In this document: piece by piece, positions 18,598 through 27,579 of the stretch
Layout of the letters: every line of letters begins with the position of its first letter
How positions within the stretch are numbered: the stretch's first letter is position 1
DNA from: Comamonas sp.
Lineage (GTDB): Bacteria > Pseudomonadota > Gammaproteobacteria > Burkholderiales > Burkholderiaceae_C
Direction: 5' to 3'
DNA: 64,000 nt
NCBI GenBank assembly: GCA_028690035.1
Contig: JAQVCA010000001.1
Coordinates: 281,940 to 345,939, forward strand
Position numbers and translations under genes: made by a program
Notes under the pieces: generated by a model
Told to the model about the DNA's origin: nothing
The model's database searches: none
The model's input: only the letters and a program-made list of their open reading frames with translations

Positions 18598-19974
18598 ATG
18601 ATGTCTGTTCTGCCTGTGTTGCCTGCTGCCTTACGTTCTTCTGCCCCCCATACTGCCCGAACGTGGCACCACTTGGCACTCCGGCAAGCCAGACGCATGG
18701 CGACGGCGTTGGCGCTGGTGGGGGTGCTCGCAGCCTGCAATCAGCCATCTGGACCAGCCAGCGGCCAAGGCTCAGGCCCCTCTGCCGGGCAGGCAGCGCC
18801 CAAGGTGGGCGTGGTGACCCTGCAAACGCAAAGCCAGAGCCTGCAAGAAATTCTGCCGGGTCGGGTACAAGCGCAGCAAATTGCCCAGATCCGGCCCCAG
18901 GTGAGCGGCATTGTGCAAAAGCAGCTGTTCCGCGAAGGCGCAACCGTGCAAGCTGGGCAGGCGCTGTACCAACTCGATGCCACCTTGCTGCAAGCGGCAG
19001 TGGCCAGTGCCGAAGCCGCCTTGGCCAAGGCCCAGGCCAACGCGCAGCGCTTGCAGTTGCAGGCCAAACGCTCGGCCGGGCTGGTGGCCATCGATGCCAT
19101 CAGCACCCAGCAGCATGAAGACAACCAGGCCGCTGCGGCCGTGGCCCAGGCCGAAGTGGCTGCCGCCCAGGCGCAGCTGCACACAGCACGCACACAGCTG
19201 CGTTATGCGCGCATCGAGTCCCCGATTGCCGGGCGGGTCAGTCTGTCCAGTGTCACCCCGGGCGCACTGGTCACAGCCAACCAGGCCACGGCCTTGACCG
19301 AGGTAGTGCAGACCGATCCGATGTACGTGGACTTCACCCAATCCACCGCCCAATTGCTGCAACTGCAGCGCGATTGGGAGGCGGGCCGCTATGAAAAAGT
19401 CAACAACGACACCATGCCGATCGCCATTGACTTGGAAGACGGCAGCCGCTACCCCCATGCGGCCAAGCTGCAGTTCTCTGGCCTGATTGCCAACCCCAGC
19501 ATGGGCACCGTGACCCTGCGTGCTGTGGTGCCCAACCCCCAGGGACAGCTGTTGCCGGGCATGTTCGTGCAGGCCCATCTGCCCACCGGGCGGGCACCGA
19601 AGGCGCTGCTGCTGCCCCAGCAAGCCGTCAGCCGCGACCTGACAGGCCGTGCCAGTGTGCTGGTGGTGCAGGAGGTCGATAGCGCCCCGGTGGCCGTCAA
19701 ACGCCCGGTGGAGCTGACCCAGGCGGTGGGCAGCCATTGGCTGGTGGAAAGCGGCTTACAAGCGGGTGAGCAGGTGGTGGTAGAAGGTTTTCAACGCATC
19801 AAGCCCGGCGACAAGGTGCAGCCCGTGGTGCTGGACTTGAGCCAACCGCGCAGCGTGGAAAAGGTCGATCCGCAGGCCGCAGCGGCTTCGCTGCGGGCGT
19901 CGGTCGGCGGTGCGGCCTCTACACCAACCAAACCGGCCAAGGCCCAGACCGCTGGCCCCAACGCGAAGGACTGA
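18598..19974 (+). CDS. RND efflux periplasmic adaptor (AcrA/MexA family lipoprotein)
   Basis: Membrane fusion protein linking the RND pump to the outer-membrane channel. The N-terminal signal ends in a lipobox (VLAAC, Cys about residue 43 from this start), then the biotinyl-lipoyl motif (GRVQAQQIAQIRPQVSGIV and QLFREGATVQAGQALYQLD), an Ala/Gln-rich coiled-coil hairpin and the RIESPIAGRVSLSSVTPGALV barrel segment. The start is uncertain: 18598, 18601 or 18697 (MATALALVGVLAAC, a minimal lipoprotein signal) are possible. The RND permease starts 4 bp after its stop. No TetR or other local regulator is adjacent. Confidence 0.92.
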   Translation: MMSVLPVLPAALRSSAPHTARTWHHLALRQARRMATALALVGVLAACNQPSGPASGQGSGPSAGQAAPKVGVVTLQTQSQSLQEILPGRVQAQQIAQIRPQVSGIVQKQLFREGATVQAGQALYQLDATLLQAAVASAEAALAKAQANAQRLQLQAKRSAGLVAIDAISTQQHEDNQAAAAVAQAEVAAAQAQLHTARTQLRYARIESPIAGRVSLSSVTPGALVTANQATALTEVVQTDPMYVDFTQSTAQLLQLQRDWEAGRYEKVNNDTMPIAIDLEDGSRYPHAAKLQFSGLIANPSMGTVTLRAVVPNPQGQLLPGMFVQAHLPTGRAPKALLLPQQAVSRDLTGRASVLVVQEVDSAPVAVKRPVELTQAVGSHWLVESGLQAGEQVVVEGFQRIKPGDKVQPVVLDLSQPRSVEKVDPQAAAASLRASVGGAASTPTKPAKAQTAGPNAKD

Positions 19975-19978
19975 GGCC

Positions 19979-22900
19979 ATGGCGCAGTTCTTTATCCAAC
20001 GCCCCATTTTTGCGTGGGTGATTGCCATCGTCATCATGCTGGCAGGGGCCTTGTCCATCGTCACGCTGCCGCTGGAGCAGTACCCCGACATTGCCCCGCC
20101 GCGCGTGACCATCAGTGCCCAGTACACGGGCGCCTCGGCCGAGACGGTGGAAAATTCGGTCACGCAGATCATTGAGCAGCAGCTCAAGGGCATCGACAAC
20201 ATGCTCTATATGAGCAGCACCTCGGACGCCTCAGGCCGCGCGCGCACCACGCTGACGTTTGCGCCGGGCACGGATATCGACGTGGCCCAGGTGCAGGTGC
20301 AAAACAAGCTGCAGGCGGCCATGAACCGTTTGCCCGAGGCGGTGAAAAGCCGGGGCGTGTTCGTCAACAAGGGTGGGCAGGACTTTCTGGCCACCTACAG
20401 CTTTTACTCCACCGACCCGGCCATGACCCAGGTGGACATTGGCGACTACCTGCAAACCTATGTGGTCGATGAGATTGGCCGCATCGATGGCGTGGGCGAC
20501 GTCAACGTCTTTGGCACCAGCTATGCCATGCGCATCTGGATGGACCCGGCGCTGATGCAAAAGTACGCGCTCATCCCCTCGGACTTGGTGTCTGCCCTGA
20601 ACGCACAAAACGCGCAAGTTTCTGCGGGCCAGCTGGGCGCACTGCCAGCGGTGGCAGACCAGCAGCTCAACGCCACCATTACGGCACGCACCAAGCTCAA
20701 GACCGTGCAGGAGTTTGAAAACATCGTGCTTAAAGCTGCGCCCGATGGTGCGGTGGTCACCATCAAGGATGTGGCGCGCGTGGAATTGGGGCCGGACAAC
20801 CTCACCGTCAAATCCAAGCTCAACGGCATGGTGGGTGCGGGCATGGGCGTGGTGCTGGCCGATGGTGCCAACGCCATGCAGGTGGCCGATGCGGTGGTCG
20901 CCAAGCTCAATGCACTCAAGCCCTTCTTCCCCAACGAGATCGACTACTTCGTCAGCTCGGACTCGACGCCGTTTGTGCGCGCCTCGATTCAAGAGGTGCT
21001 CAAAGCCCTGGGCGAAGCCGTGGTGCTGGTGGTGCTGGTGATGTTTTTGTTCCTGCAGAACTTCCGCGCCACCTTGATTCCGGCCATCACTGTGCCGGTG
21101 GTGCTGCTGGGCACGCTGGGGGTGCTGGCCGTGGCCGGTTTTTCCATCAACACCCTCACGATGTTTGCCATGGTGCTGGCCATCGGCTTGCTGGTGGACG
21201 ATGCCATCGTGGTGGTGGAAAACGTCGAGCGCGTGATGCACGAGACCGGCCTCTCGGCCAAGGAAGCGACCAAAAAATCCATGCGCGAGATCACCTCGGC
21301 GCTGGTGGGCATTGGCGTCACGCTGTCGGCGGTGTTTGTGCCCATGGCCTTCTTTGGTGGCTCGACGGGCGTAATTTACCGCCAGTTTTCCATCACCATC
21401 GTCGCGGCCATGGCGCTGTCGGTGTTTGTGGCGCTGACGCTCACGCCCGCGCTGTGCGCCACGATCTTGAAAATGCCCGCCCACGCTGGACAAGACAAGC
21501 TCATACGCAAAGGGCTGCTGGGCATCAGCGACCGTTTTTTTGCTTGGTTCAACCGCAGTTTTGACAGCACGGCGCTGCGCTACCAAAACCGCGTGGCCTG
21601 GATGCTGCAGCGCGCCAAGCGCATGCTGCTGATTTTTTTGGCCGTGCTGGTGGCCATGTGGGTGCTGCTGGAGCGTCTGCCCACATCCTTTCTACCCGAT
21701 GAAGACCAGGGCTTTGTCACCGTCAACGTCAACTTGCCCGCCGGCGCTTCGGATGCGCGCTTGCAACTGGTGCTCGATGAGGTGCGCCGCTACTTTATGC
21801 AGCAAGAAGAAGTGGTCAGCTTCAACCAGGTCTCTGGCCTGAGTGGCGACCAAAGCTCGGCGCGTGCCTTTGTGCGCCTTAAGCCCTGGGATCAGCGTCC
21901 GCTGGCCAGCCAGGGCGCCGCGCAAGTGGCGCACCGTGCCACGCAGGAGCTGAGCCACATTCGCGATGCGCGCATCTTTGTGATGATGCCGCCTGCCGTG
22001 CGTGGCTTGGGCTCGAGTGCGGGCTTTAACGTCATGCTCAAGGACGTGGGCGGCTTGGGCCACGAGGCCCTGCTGGCGGCCAAAGACGAGTTCTTGGCCA
22101 AAGCGCGCCAGTACCCCGAGCTGACCAGCGTGCGCAGCACCAACCTGGACGATGCCACCGAGCTGCGCCTGCACATCGACGACCGCAAGGCCGCTGCCCT
22201 AGGGCTGGCCTACAACGACATCAACAGCACGCTCTCCAGCGCCATGGGCGGCACCTATGTGAACGACTTCTTGCACAACGGCCGCGTCAAGCGCGTGTAC
22301 ATCCAGGGCGATGCCCCACACCGCATGCTGCCCCAAGACATTGGCGATTGGAGCGTGCGCAACAAGAGCGGCGAAATGGTGCCCTTTAGCGTGTTCTCCG
22401 ACAGCTATTGGGACTACGGCTCGCCCCAGTTGGTGCGCTACAGCGGCGCCTCGGCCTACGAAATCACCGGCAGCGCCGCGCCGGGCGTGAGCTCGGGCGT
22501 GGCCATGCAAATTGTGGAAGACATCTTGAGCACCTTGCCCACGGGCATTGGCTATGAGTGGACCGGCGCTTCGCTGCAAGAGCGCCAGTCGGGCGCGCAA
22601 GCCCCGCTGCTGTACGCCATTTCGATTTTGTTCGTGTTTTTGTGCCTGGCCGCGCTGTATGAGAGCTGGACGGTGCCGCTGTCGGTGATGCTGGCCGTGC
22701 CGCTGGGTGTGCTGGGCGCTTTGCTGGCCACCTATACGCGCGGGCTGACCAACGACGTGTACTTCCAGGTGGGGCTGCTGACCACCATGGGCCTGGCATC
22801 CAAGAACGCCATCTTGATTGTGGAATTTGCCGTGCAACTGCAAGAGCAAGGGCGCAAGCTGATGGACGCCACGCTGGAGGCCGTGCGCCTGCGCTTGCGC

Positions 22901-23158
22901 CCGATTTTGATGACCTCGCTGGCCTTTGGCTTTGGTGTGCTACCGCTGGCCATTGGCACCGGCGCAGGGGCCGGTGGGCGCAATGCGATTGGCACCGCCG
23001 TGCTGGGCGGCATGGTGGCTTCCACGGTGCTGGGGCTGTTTATGGTGCCGGTGTTCTTCCTGCTGATTCGCACCTGGTTCCAAAGCCGTGCGCCACAAGA
23101 CGACGATGGCGTCCCCACCCAGGCACCCATGACCCCGCCCGCAGAGAACACCCCATGA
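19979..23158 (+). CDS. RND multidrug efflux permease (HAE1 family, AcrB-like)
   Basis: Inner-membrane proton-driven exporter of 1059 aa. MAQFFIQRPIFAWVIAIVIMLAG is the standard start. The proton-relay pair Asp407-Asp408 in GLLVDDAIVVVENVERV carries the same numbers as in E. coli AcrB, and the relay Lys (about 942) is in ASKNAILIVEFA. Twelve membrane helices and two large periplasmic loops are as expected. Its stop overlaps the ATG of the outer-membrane lipoprotein gene (ATGA), so the three components should be made together. Substrates cannot be inferred. Confidence 0.95.
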   Translation: MAQFFIQRPIFAWVIAIVIMLAGALSIVTLPLEQYPDIAPPRVTISAQYTGASAETVENSVTQIIEQQLKGIDNMLYMSSTSDASGRARTTLTFAPGTDIDVAQVQVQNKLQAAMNRLPEAVKSRGVFVNKGGQDFLATYSFYSTDPAMTQVDIGDYLQTYVVDEIGRIDGVGDVNVFGTSYAMRIWMDPALMQKYALIPSDLVSALNAQNAQVSAGQLGALPAVADQQLNATITARTKLKTVQEFENIVLKAAPDGAVVTIKDVARVELGPDNLTVKSKLNGMVGAGMGVVLADGANAMQVADAVVAKLNALKPFFPNEIDYFVSSDSTPFVRASIQEVLKALGEAVVLVVLVMFLFLQNFRATLIPAITVPVVLLGTLGVLAVAGFSINTLTMFAMVLAIGLLVDDAIVVVENVERVMHETGLSAKEATKKSMREITSALVGIGVTLSAVFVPMAFFGGSTGVIYRQFSITIVAAMALSVFVALTLTPALCATILKMPAHAGQDKLIRKGLLGISDRFFAWFNRSFDSTALRYQNRVAWMLQRAKRMLLIFLAVLVAMWVLLERLPTSFLPDEDQGFVTVNVNLPAGASDARLQLVLDEVRRYFMQQEEVVSFNQVSGLSGDQSSARAFVRLKPWDQRPLASQGAAQVAHRATQELSHIRDARIFVMMPPAVRGLGSSAGFNVMLKDVGGLGHEALLAAKDEFLAKARQYPELTSVRSTNLDDATELRLHIDDRKAAALGLAYNDINSTLSSAMGGTYVNDFLHNGRVKRVYIQGDAPHRMLPQDIGDWSVRNKSGEMVPFSVFSDSYWDYGSPQLVRYSGASAYEITGSAAPGVSSGVAMQIVEDILSTLPTGIGYEWTGASLQERQSGAQAPLLYAISILFVFLCLAALYESWTVPLSVMLAVPLGVLGALLATYTRGLTNDVYFQVGLLTTMGLASKNAILIVEFAVQLQEQGRKLMDATLEAVRLRLRPILMTSLAFGFGVLPLAIGTGAGAGGRNAIGTAVLGGMVASTVLGLFMVPVFFLLIRTWFQSRAPQDDDGVPTQAPMTPPAENTP

Positions 23159-24663
23159 AAAAAGACAAAAAATCCATAGCTGCAAGCGCTTGCTGGATAA
23201 GCGCTACAGCCATTTTTTCTTCAATTCTTTCGGCCTGCAATTTTGCCCCCAGCTACGAGCGCCCCAGCGGCATGGTGCCCCCAAACTGGGAGCCAACCGC
23301 GCAGACGGCCCCTGTGGCACCCACCGCGCCAACTTCAGATCATGCGCCGTGGCTGCAGTCCATCGGCTGGGTGCAGGATGCACGGCTGCGCCAGACCCTT
23401 ACTCTGGCGCTAGAACACAACCGCGACCTGCGTGTGGCGCTGGCCAACGTCGAAAAAGCCCGCGCCCAGTACGGCATCACCCGCGCCGATTTGCTGCCCA
23501 GCATCCATGCGCAGGCGCAAGGTACGCGCAGCCGCACCAGTGCCGACCTGGGCAACACCGGCCAAGCCAGCATTGGCGAGCAGTACAGCGCGCAACTGGG
23601 CTTTACCAGCTACGAGCTGGATCTGTGGGGCCGGGTGCGCAATCTGAGCGCGGCGGGCCTCGAGAGCTTTTTGCAATCGCAAGCCAACCAGCGCAACGTG
23701 CAGATCGGGCTGCTGGCCGAGGTGGGCAACGCTTGGCTCAACGTGGCCGCCGACATGGCACGCCTGCAGCTGGCGCAGGACACTCTGGCCACCCGGGAAA
23801 AATCCTATGCGCTGAACCGGCGCATGCTCGAGCTGGGGGCCATCTCCGGGCTGGCACTGGCGCAAAACCTGTCCAGTGTGGAGAGCGCGCGTGGCGACGT
23901 CGCGGCCTACACCGCGCAAGTGGCGCGCAGCCGCAATGCCCTGCAGCTGCTGCTGGGCAGCAGCCTGCCACCAGACCTGCTGCCCAGCGCCGAAACGCTG
24001 GTGGAGGACACGGCCCACAACCTGGCTTTGCTCCCCGGGCCGCCGGCCCTGCCCTCCAGTGTGTTGCTGCAACGCCCGGATGTGCAGGCTGCCGAGCACC
24101 AGCTGCGCGCCATGCAGGCCAACATCGGGGCCGCCCGTGCGGCGCTGTTTCCCAGCATTACCCTGACCGGCAGCGTCGGCTCGGCCAGCCGGGAACTGGA
24201 TGCGCTGTTTGCCAGCGGCAATGGCACCTGGAGCTTTATGCCGCAGATCAAGCTGCCCATTTTTGACGGCGGGCGCCTGCGCGCCGGGGTGGAGGTAGCA
24301 CAAGCCAACCAACGCATCGCCTTGGCGCAGTACGAAAAAACCGTGCAGACGGCTTTTCGCGAAGTGGCCGACACCCTGGCCGACCGCGCGCAGTGGGGTA
24401 CGCGCCTGGGCGCACAAACCGGCACCGTACACGCCACGCAGAAAACGCTGCAACTGTCCGAAGCGCGTTTTCAGGCCGGTATGGACAGCTATCTGAGCGT
24501 GCTTGATGCCCAGCGCAGCCTGTACAGCGCGCAGCAAACGCTGATTGGCCTGCGCCTGGCCGAGCAGCAAAACCGCATCACCCTCTGGAAAGCCCTGGGC
24601 GGTGCCGAATCTGCCAACGCCAGCGCCGAACTCGCCAACCCCCACCAGGATGCACGCCCATGA
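23155..24663 (+). CDS. RND efflux outer-membrane lipoprotein (NodT/OprM family)
   Basis: TolC-like channel of the tripartite pump; 502 aa. Lipoprotein signal ends in LSAC with Cys28. Mature part begins NFAPSYERPSG and contains the family's FTSYELDLWGRVRNLSAAGLESF and LLQRPDVQAAEHQLRAMQANIGAARAALFP-type segments. Translation is coupled on both sides by ATGA overlaps, to the permease and to the hemerythrin gene. Remarkably, residues 5-26, the entire hydrophobic core of the signal peptide, are encoded by a copy of the dispersed repeat (23167-23232). Confidence 0.94.
   Translation: MKKDKKSIAASACWISATAIFSSILSACNFAPSYERPSGMVPPNWEPTAQTAPVAPTAPTSDHAPWLQSIGWVQDARLRQTLTLALEHNRDLRVALANVEKARAQYGITRADLLPSIHAQAQGTRSRTSADLGNTGQASIGEQYSAQLGFTSYELDLWGRVRNLSAAGLESFLQSQANQRNVQIGLLAEVGNAWLNVAADMARLQLAQDTLATREKSYALNRRMLELGAISGLALAQNLSSVESARGDVAAYTAQVARSRNALQLLLGSSLPPDLLPSAETLVEDTAHNLALLPGPPALPSSVLLQRPDVQAAEHQLRAMQANIGAARAALFPSITLTGSVGSASRELDALFASGNGTWSFMPQIKLPIFDGGRLRAGVEVAQANQRIALAQYEKTVQTAFREVADTLADRAQWGTRLGAQTGTVHATQKTLQLSEARFQAGMDSYLSVLDAQRSLYSAQQTLIGLRLAEQQNRITLWKALGGAESANASAELANPHQDARP
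23167..23232 (+). repeat. Dispersed repeat copy D (short form) forming a signal peptide
   Basis: Plus-strand order: AAAAAATCCATAGCTGCAAG, CGCTTGCTGGATAAGCGCTA, CAGCC, ATTTTTTCTTCAATTCT. It follows the same block order as copy A, here in the sense direction. Translated, it gives the signal peptide of the efflux channel from Lys5 to just before the lipobox Ala-Cys. Confidence 0.82.
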
Positions 24664-25109
24664 GCGGCCATTTTGAAGCGCAGCACGCGCACATCGAAGC
24701 CCTGCTCACCGACCACCTGCTGGAGGTCGTAGGCGGCGACTTTGCCCAGGCGCAGCGGCTGTTTGTCCAATGGCATGGGGCGCTGCAAACGCACATCCAC
24801 ATCGAAAACACCGCGCTGTTGCCCCATGTGCCCACAAGCGCACGCTGGGCCGCCACGGTGTACCTGCGCGAGCACGAGCGCATCGCCTTGCTGGCCGAGG
24901 AATACGCCCAGCGCTTGCAGCTGGTGCTCAACCACCCACCCCGCGATGCCTTGGCACAGCGCCGCGCCAGCCTGTACCTGCTTGATGCCATCCACGCGCT
25001 GCGCCACGTGATCGAACACCACCATGAGCGCGAAAATACCGCCCTGGCGCACGAGCTGCCCCTGGAGCTGCAACAGCAGGTCTGGGCACAGGTGCCACTG
25101 GACACATAA
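24660..25109 (+). CDS. Hemerythrin HHE domain protein
   Basis: 149 aa four-helix protein with the hemerythrin cation-binding pattern: His39, His45, His47 and Glu49 (HGALQTHIHIENTALLP), His72 (EHERI), His116 and HHHERE at 120-125. Such proteins bind a di-iron centre and sense or carry oxygen, NO or iron. Its ATG overlaps the stop of the outer-membrane efflux gene (ATGA), so it is translated as the fourth gene of the pump operon, an unusual partner. Cytoplasmic; no signal peptide. Confidence 0.88.
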   Translation: MSGHFEAQHAHIEALLTDHLLEVVGGDFAQAQRLFVQWHGALQTHIHIENTALLPHVPTSARWAATVYLREHERIALLAEEYAQRLQLVLNHPPRDALAQRRASLYLLDAIHALRHVIEHHHERENTALAHELPLELQQQVWAQVPLDT

Positions 25110-25126
25110 AAATCAGGAGACACCCC

Positions 25127-25951
25127 ATGCACACGCACACAGAGATGGTACGACTGCCCGCCGGGCAGGTATTCGTACAGCACTGGCAACCACCTCCTAC
25201 GGGGTCTGAGGCCGACGCTGCACCGATCGTGCTGCTGCACGAGTCGCTGGGCTGCGTGGGGTTGTGGCGCGACTTCCCCGCCCAGCTGGCACTGGCCACG
25301 GGCCGCACCGTACTGACCTACGACCGCCTGGGCTTTGGTCGGTCCAGCCCCCGCCACGGCCCCCCCGACCTGCGCTTCATTGAGCACGAGGCGCAAGAGC
25401 ACTTTCCTGCCCTGATGCAGGCGCTGGGCATCGCACGCTATGCCCTGTTGGGGCACAGTGTCGGCGGGGTAATGGCGCTGCAGATTGCCGCCACCCATCC
25501 CGCGCAGTGCACGGCGGTGCTGTCGCTGTCGGCACAGGCCTATGTGCAGCCCCGCACGCTGGAAGGCATTCGCGCCGCGCAGGTGTTTTTTGCCGATCCG
25601 CAGGCCTGGGCCCGCCTGGAAAAATGGCATGGCGAGCGCACCGATTGGCTGTTCCATGCCTGGACCGATGCCTGGCTGCACCCCGACTTTGCCGATTGGT
25701 CGCTGGATGCGGTGCTGCCTCAGGTGCGCTGCCCGGTACTGGCTATCCACGGCACGCACGACGAGTACGGCAGCACCGAGTTTGCCCAGCGCATCGGCGC
25801 TGGCGTGCCCCAGGGGCAGGTGCTGCTGCTGGACTGCGCGCACCATCCCCACCGGGAACAAACCACCCCAGTGCTGGATGCTGCGCGCATGTTCTTGGCG
25901 CAGGGCACGGCACAGTCTGCCGAGCAGGCAGCTACGCCTGTGCCGCTCTAA
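25127..25951 (+). CDS. Alpha/beta-fold hydrolase
   Basis: 274 aa serine hydrolase. Oxyanion-hole region IVLLHESLGCVGLW, nucleophile elbow GHSVGG with Ser111, acid residue in AIHGTHDEYGS and catalytic His in DCAHHPHRE. AGGAG lies 9 bases before the ATG. It is 17 bp downstream of the hemerythrin gene on the same strand, so may be part of the efflux transcript. Substrate unknown; the overall pattern resembles small-molecule ester or C-C bond hydrolases. Confidence 0.88.
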   Translation: MHTHTEMVRLPAGQVFVQHWQPPPTGSEADAAPIVLLHESLGCVGLWRDFPAQLALATGRTVLTYDRLGFGRSSPRHGPPDLRFIEHEAQEHFPALMQALGIARYALLGHSVGGVMALQIAATHPAQCTAVLSLSAQAYVQPRTLEGIRAAQVFFADPQAWARLEKWHGERTDWLFHAWTDAWLHPDFADWSLDAVLPQVRCPVLAIHGTHDEYGSTEFAQRIGAGVPQGQVLLLDCAHHPHREQTTPVLDAARMFLAQGTAQSAEQAATPVPL

Positions 25952-25983
25952 AGCGCGGCTGCGCAGCACGCGGCTTTGCCCCC

Positions 25984-27459
25984 ATGCAGCTCTTCCCCAC
26001 GCTCTGGCAGCACATACAGCATTGGATCAGCGACGGCCACGCCACACTGGCGCTGTCGCTGATCTGGACGATGTACCTGCTGCTGGTGGCCATGTGGATC
26101 GTGCTCCAGCGCCGTGCCCCTGTGGCTACCCTGAGCTGGCTGCTGGCCATGGCCGCGCTGCCGGTGGTGGGGGTGTTGGTGTACTTTGTCTTTGGCCCCC
26201 GGCGCTTTCAGCGCCTGCGCCTCAAGCGGCTGCGTATCCAGCGCAAAACCCGCATGCGCCGCAGTTTGGTGCACCTGCGCGCCAAAGCACCGCAAGCGCC
26301 CGAACGGCTGCAGCAGCTGGTGCGCCTGGCCAGCAGTGTCTCCCTGCCGCTGTGCACCGCCCAGCGCGTGGAGCTGCTGGTCGGTGGTGCCGATACCTTC
26401 GATGCCATCGTGCAGGCGATTGCCCAAGCACAGCACCATGTGCATCTGGAGTACTACATTTTTGAGCCAGACACCACAGGCCAGCGCCTGCTGGCGGCAC
26501 TGACCGAGCGCGCGAGCGCAGGCGTGCAGGTGCGTCTGCTGGTCGATGCGCTGGGTTCCAAACGCCTGGCACGACGCCATTACCAGGCCCTGCTGGATGC
26601 CGGTGGCGAAGTGGCCTTGTTTCATCCCCCCCGGTTGGGGCGGCGCATCCGCCCGGTCATCAACTTTCGCACGCACCGCAAGATCGTGGTGATTGACGGT
26701 GTGTACGGCTTTACCGGCGGTGTGAACATCACCGACGAGGAGGACAAGCGCGAGCACCCCAACGCCTACCACGACATCCACATCGCGCTGCAAGGCCCGG
26801 TGGTGGGCTGGCTGCAGCATGTGTTTCTGGAAGACTGGGCCTACGCGCTCGACTACCAGGGCCACAGCCTGCCGCAGGACTTTGCCCATCTGCTGCCCCA
26901 GCAGCCCAATGGGCCGTATGTGGCGCAAATTCTGGCCTCGGGCCCGGACAACACCCTCGAAGCCATCCACCGCGTGCTGGTCGCGGCCATCCACGCCGCA
27001 CACCAGCGCCTGTGGCTGGCCACGCCCTACTTTGTGCCCACCGAAGCGGCCATGCTGGCCCTGACCAATGCCGCACTGCGGGGGGTGGATGTGCGCGTGC
27101 TGGTGCCACAGCGCAGCGACTCGCGCCTGGTCAGTGCGGCGGCTCGCTCCTACTTCGATGAGCTGCTGGCCGCCGGTGTGCGCGTCTTTGAGTACCAAGG
27201 CCGCATGCTGCACGCCAAAACCATGGTGGTGGACGACATGCTGGGCATGGTCGGCACAGCCAACTTCGACAACCGCAGCTTTCGCCTGAACTACGAGGTC
27301 TGTGCCGTCGTCTATGGCCCGCTGTTCACCCAGCAGCTGGCGCAGCAGTTCGAGCAAGACCTGCAGCGCTCGTGCCAGGTGGTACACCATGGCCGACCTC
27401 AGCCACTGCACCAGCGCTTGGCCGAGGGGCTGGCACGCCTGTTCTCGCCCCTGCTGTAA
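25984..27459 (+). CDS. cls: Cardiolipin synthase (phospholipase D family)
   Basis: Makes cardiolipin by phosphatidyl transfer in the inner membrane. Two N-terminal membrane helices (about residues 20-40 and 47-68), then two phospholipase-D active sites, HRKIVVIDG (about residue 232) and HAKTMVVDD (about 412), both with the HxKx4D pattern. 491 aa is normal for Cls. ATG at 25984 was chosen because it starts the membrane region; the frame is open further upstream but overlaps the hydrolase gene. It is convergent with alaS. Confidence 0.93.
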   Translation: MQLFPTLWQHIQHWISDGHATLALSLIWTMYLLLVAMWIVLQRRAPVATLSWLLAMAALPVVGVLVYFVFGPRRFQRLRLKRLRIQRKTRMRRSLVHLRAKAPQAPERLQQLVRLASSVSLPLCTAQRVELLVGGADTFDAIVQAIAQAQHHVHLEYYIFEPDTTGQRLLAALTERASAGVQVRLLVDALGSKRLARRHYQALLDAGGEVALFHPPRLGRRIRPVINFRTHRKIVVIDGVYGFTGGVNITDEEDKREHPNAYHDIHIALQGPVVGWLQHVFLEDWAYALDYQGHSLPQDFAHLLPQQPNGPYVAQILASGPDNTLEAIHRVLVAAIHAAHQRLWLATPYFVPTEAAMLALTNAALRGVDVRVLVPQRSDSRLVSAAARSYFDELLAAGVRVFEYQGRMLHAKTMVVDDMLGMVGTANFDNRSFRLNYEVCAVVYGPLFTQQLAQQFEQDLQRSCQVVHHGRPQPLHQRLAEGLARLFSPLL

Positions 27460-27495
27460 ACCCTGGGCTGCGCCCAGACACACGATGGGCGGGCA

Positions 27496-27523
27496 TAAAA
27501 AAACCGCTGCCCGGCGGCAGCGG
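27496..27523 (-). terminator. Intrinsic terminator of alaS
   Basis: Stem CCGCTGCC / GGCAGCGG (27504-27511, 27516-27523), loop CGGC, followed on the minus strand by seven T residues (A-run at 27497-27503). Confidence 0.9.
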
Positions 27524-27579
27524 TTGGGGGTTGGCTGGGATCGGGGATCGGGGTTGCGCGCGATCCCCAGCACAGCGGT

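Noticed and set aside
20231..21586. 451-codon minus-strand open frame within the RND permease
   Set aside because: Very His/Gln-rich antisense translation; the permease is a complete AcrB-like protein.
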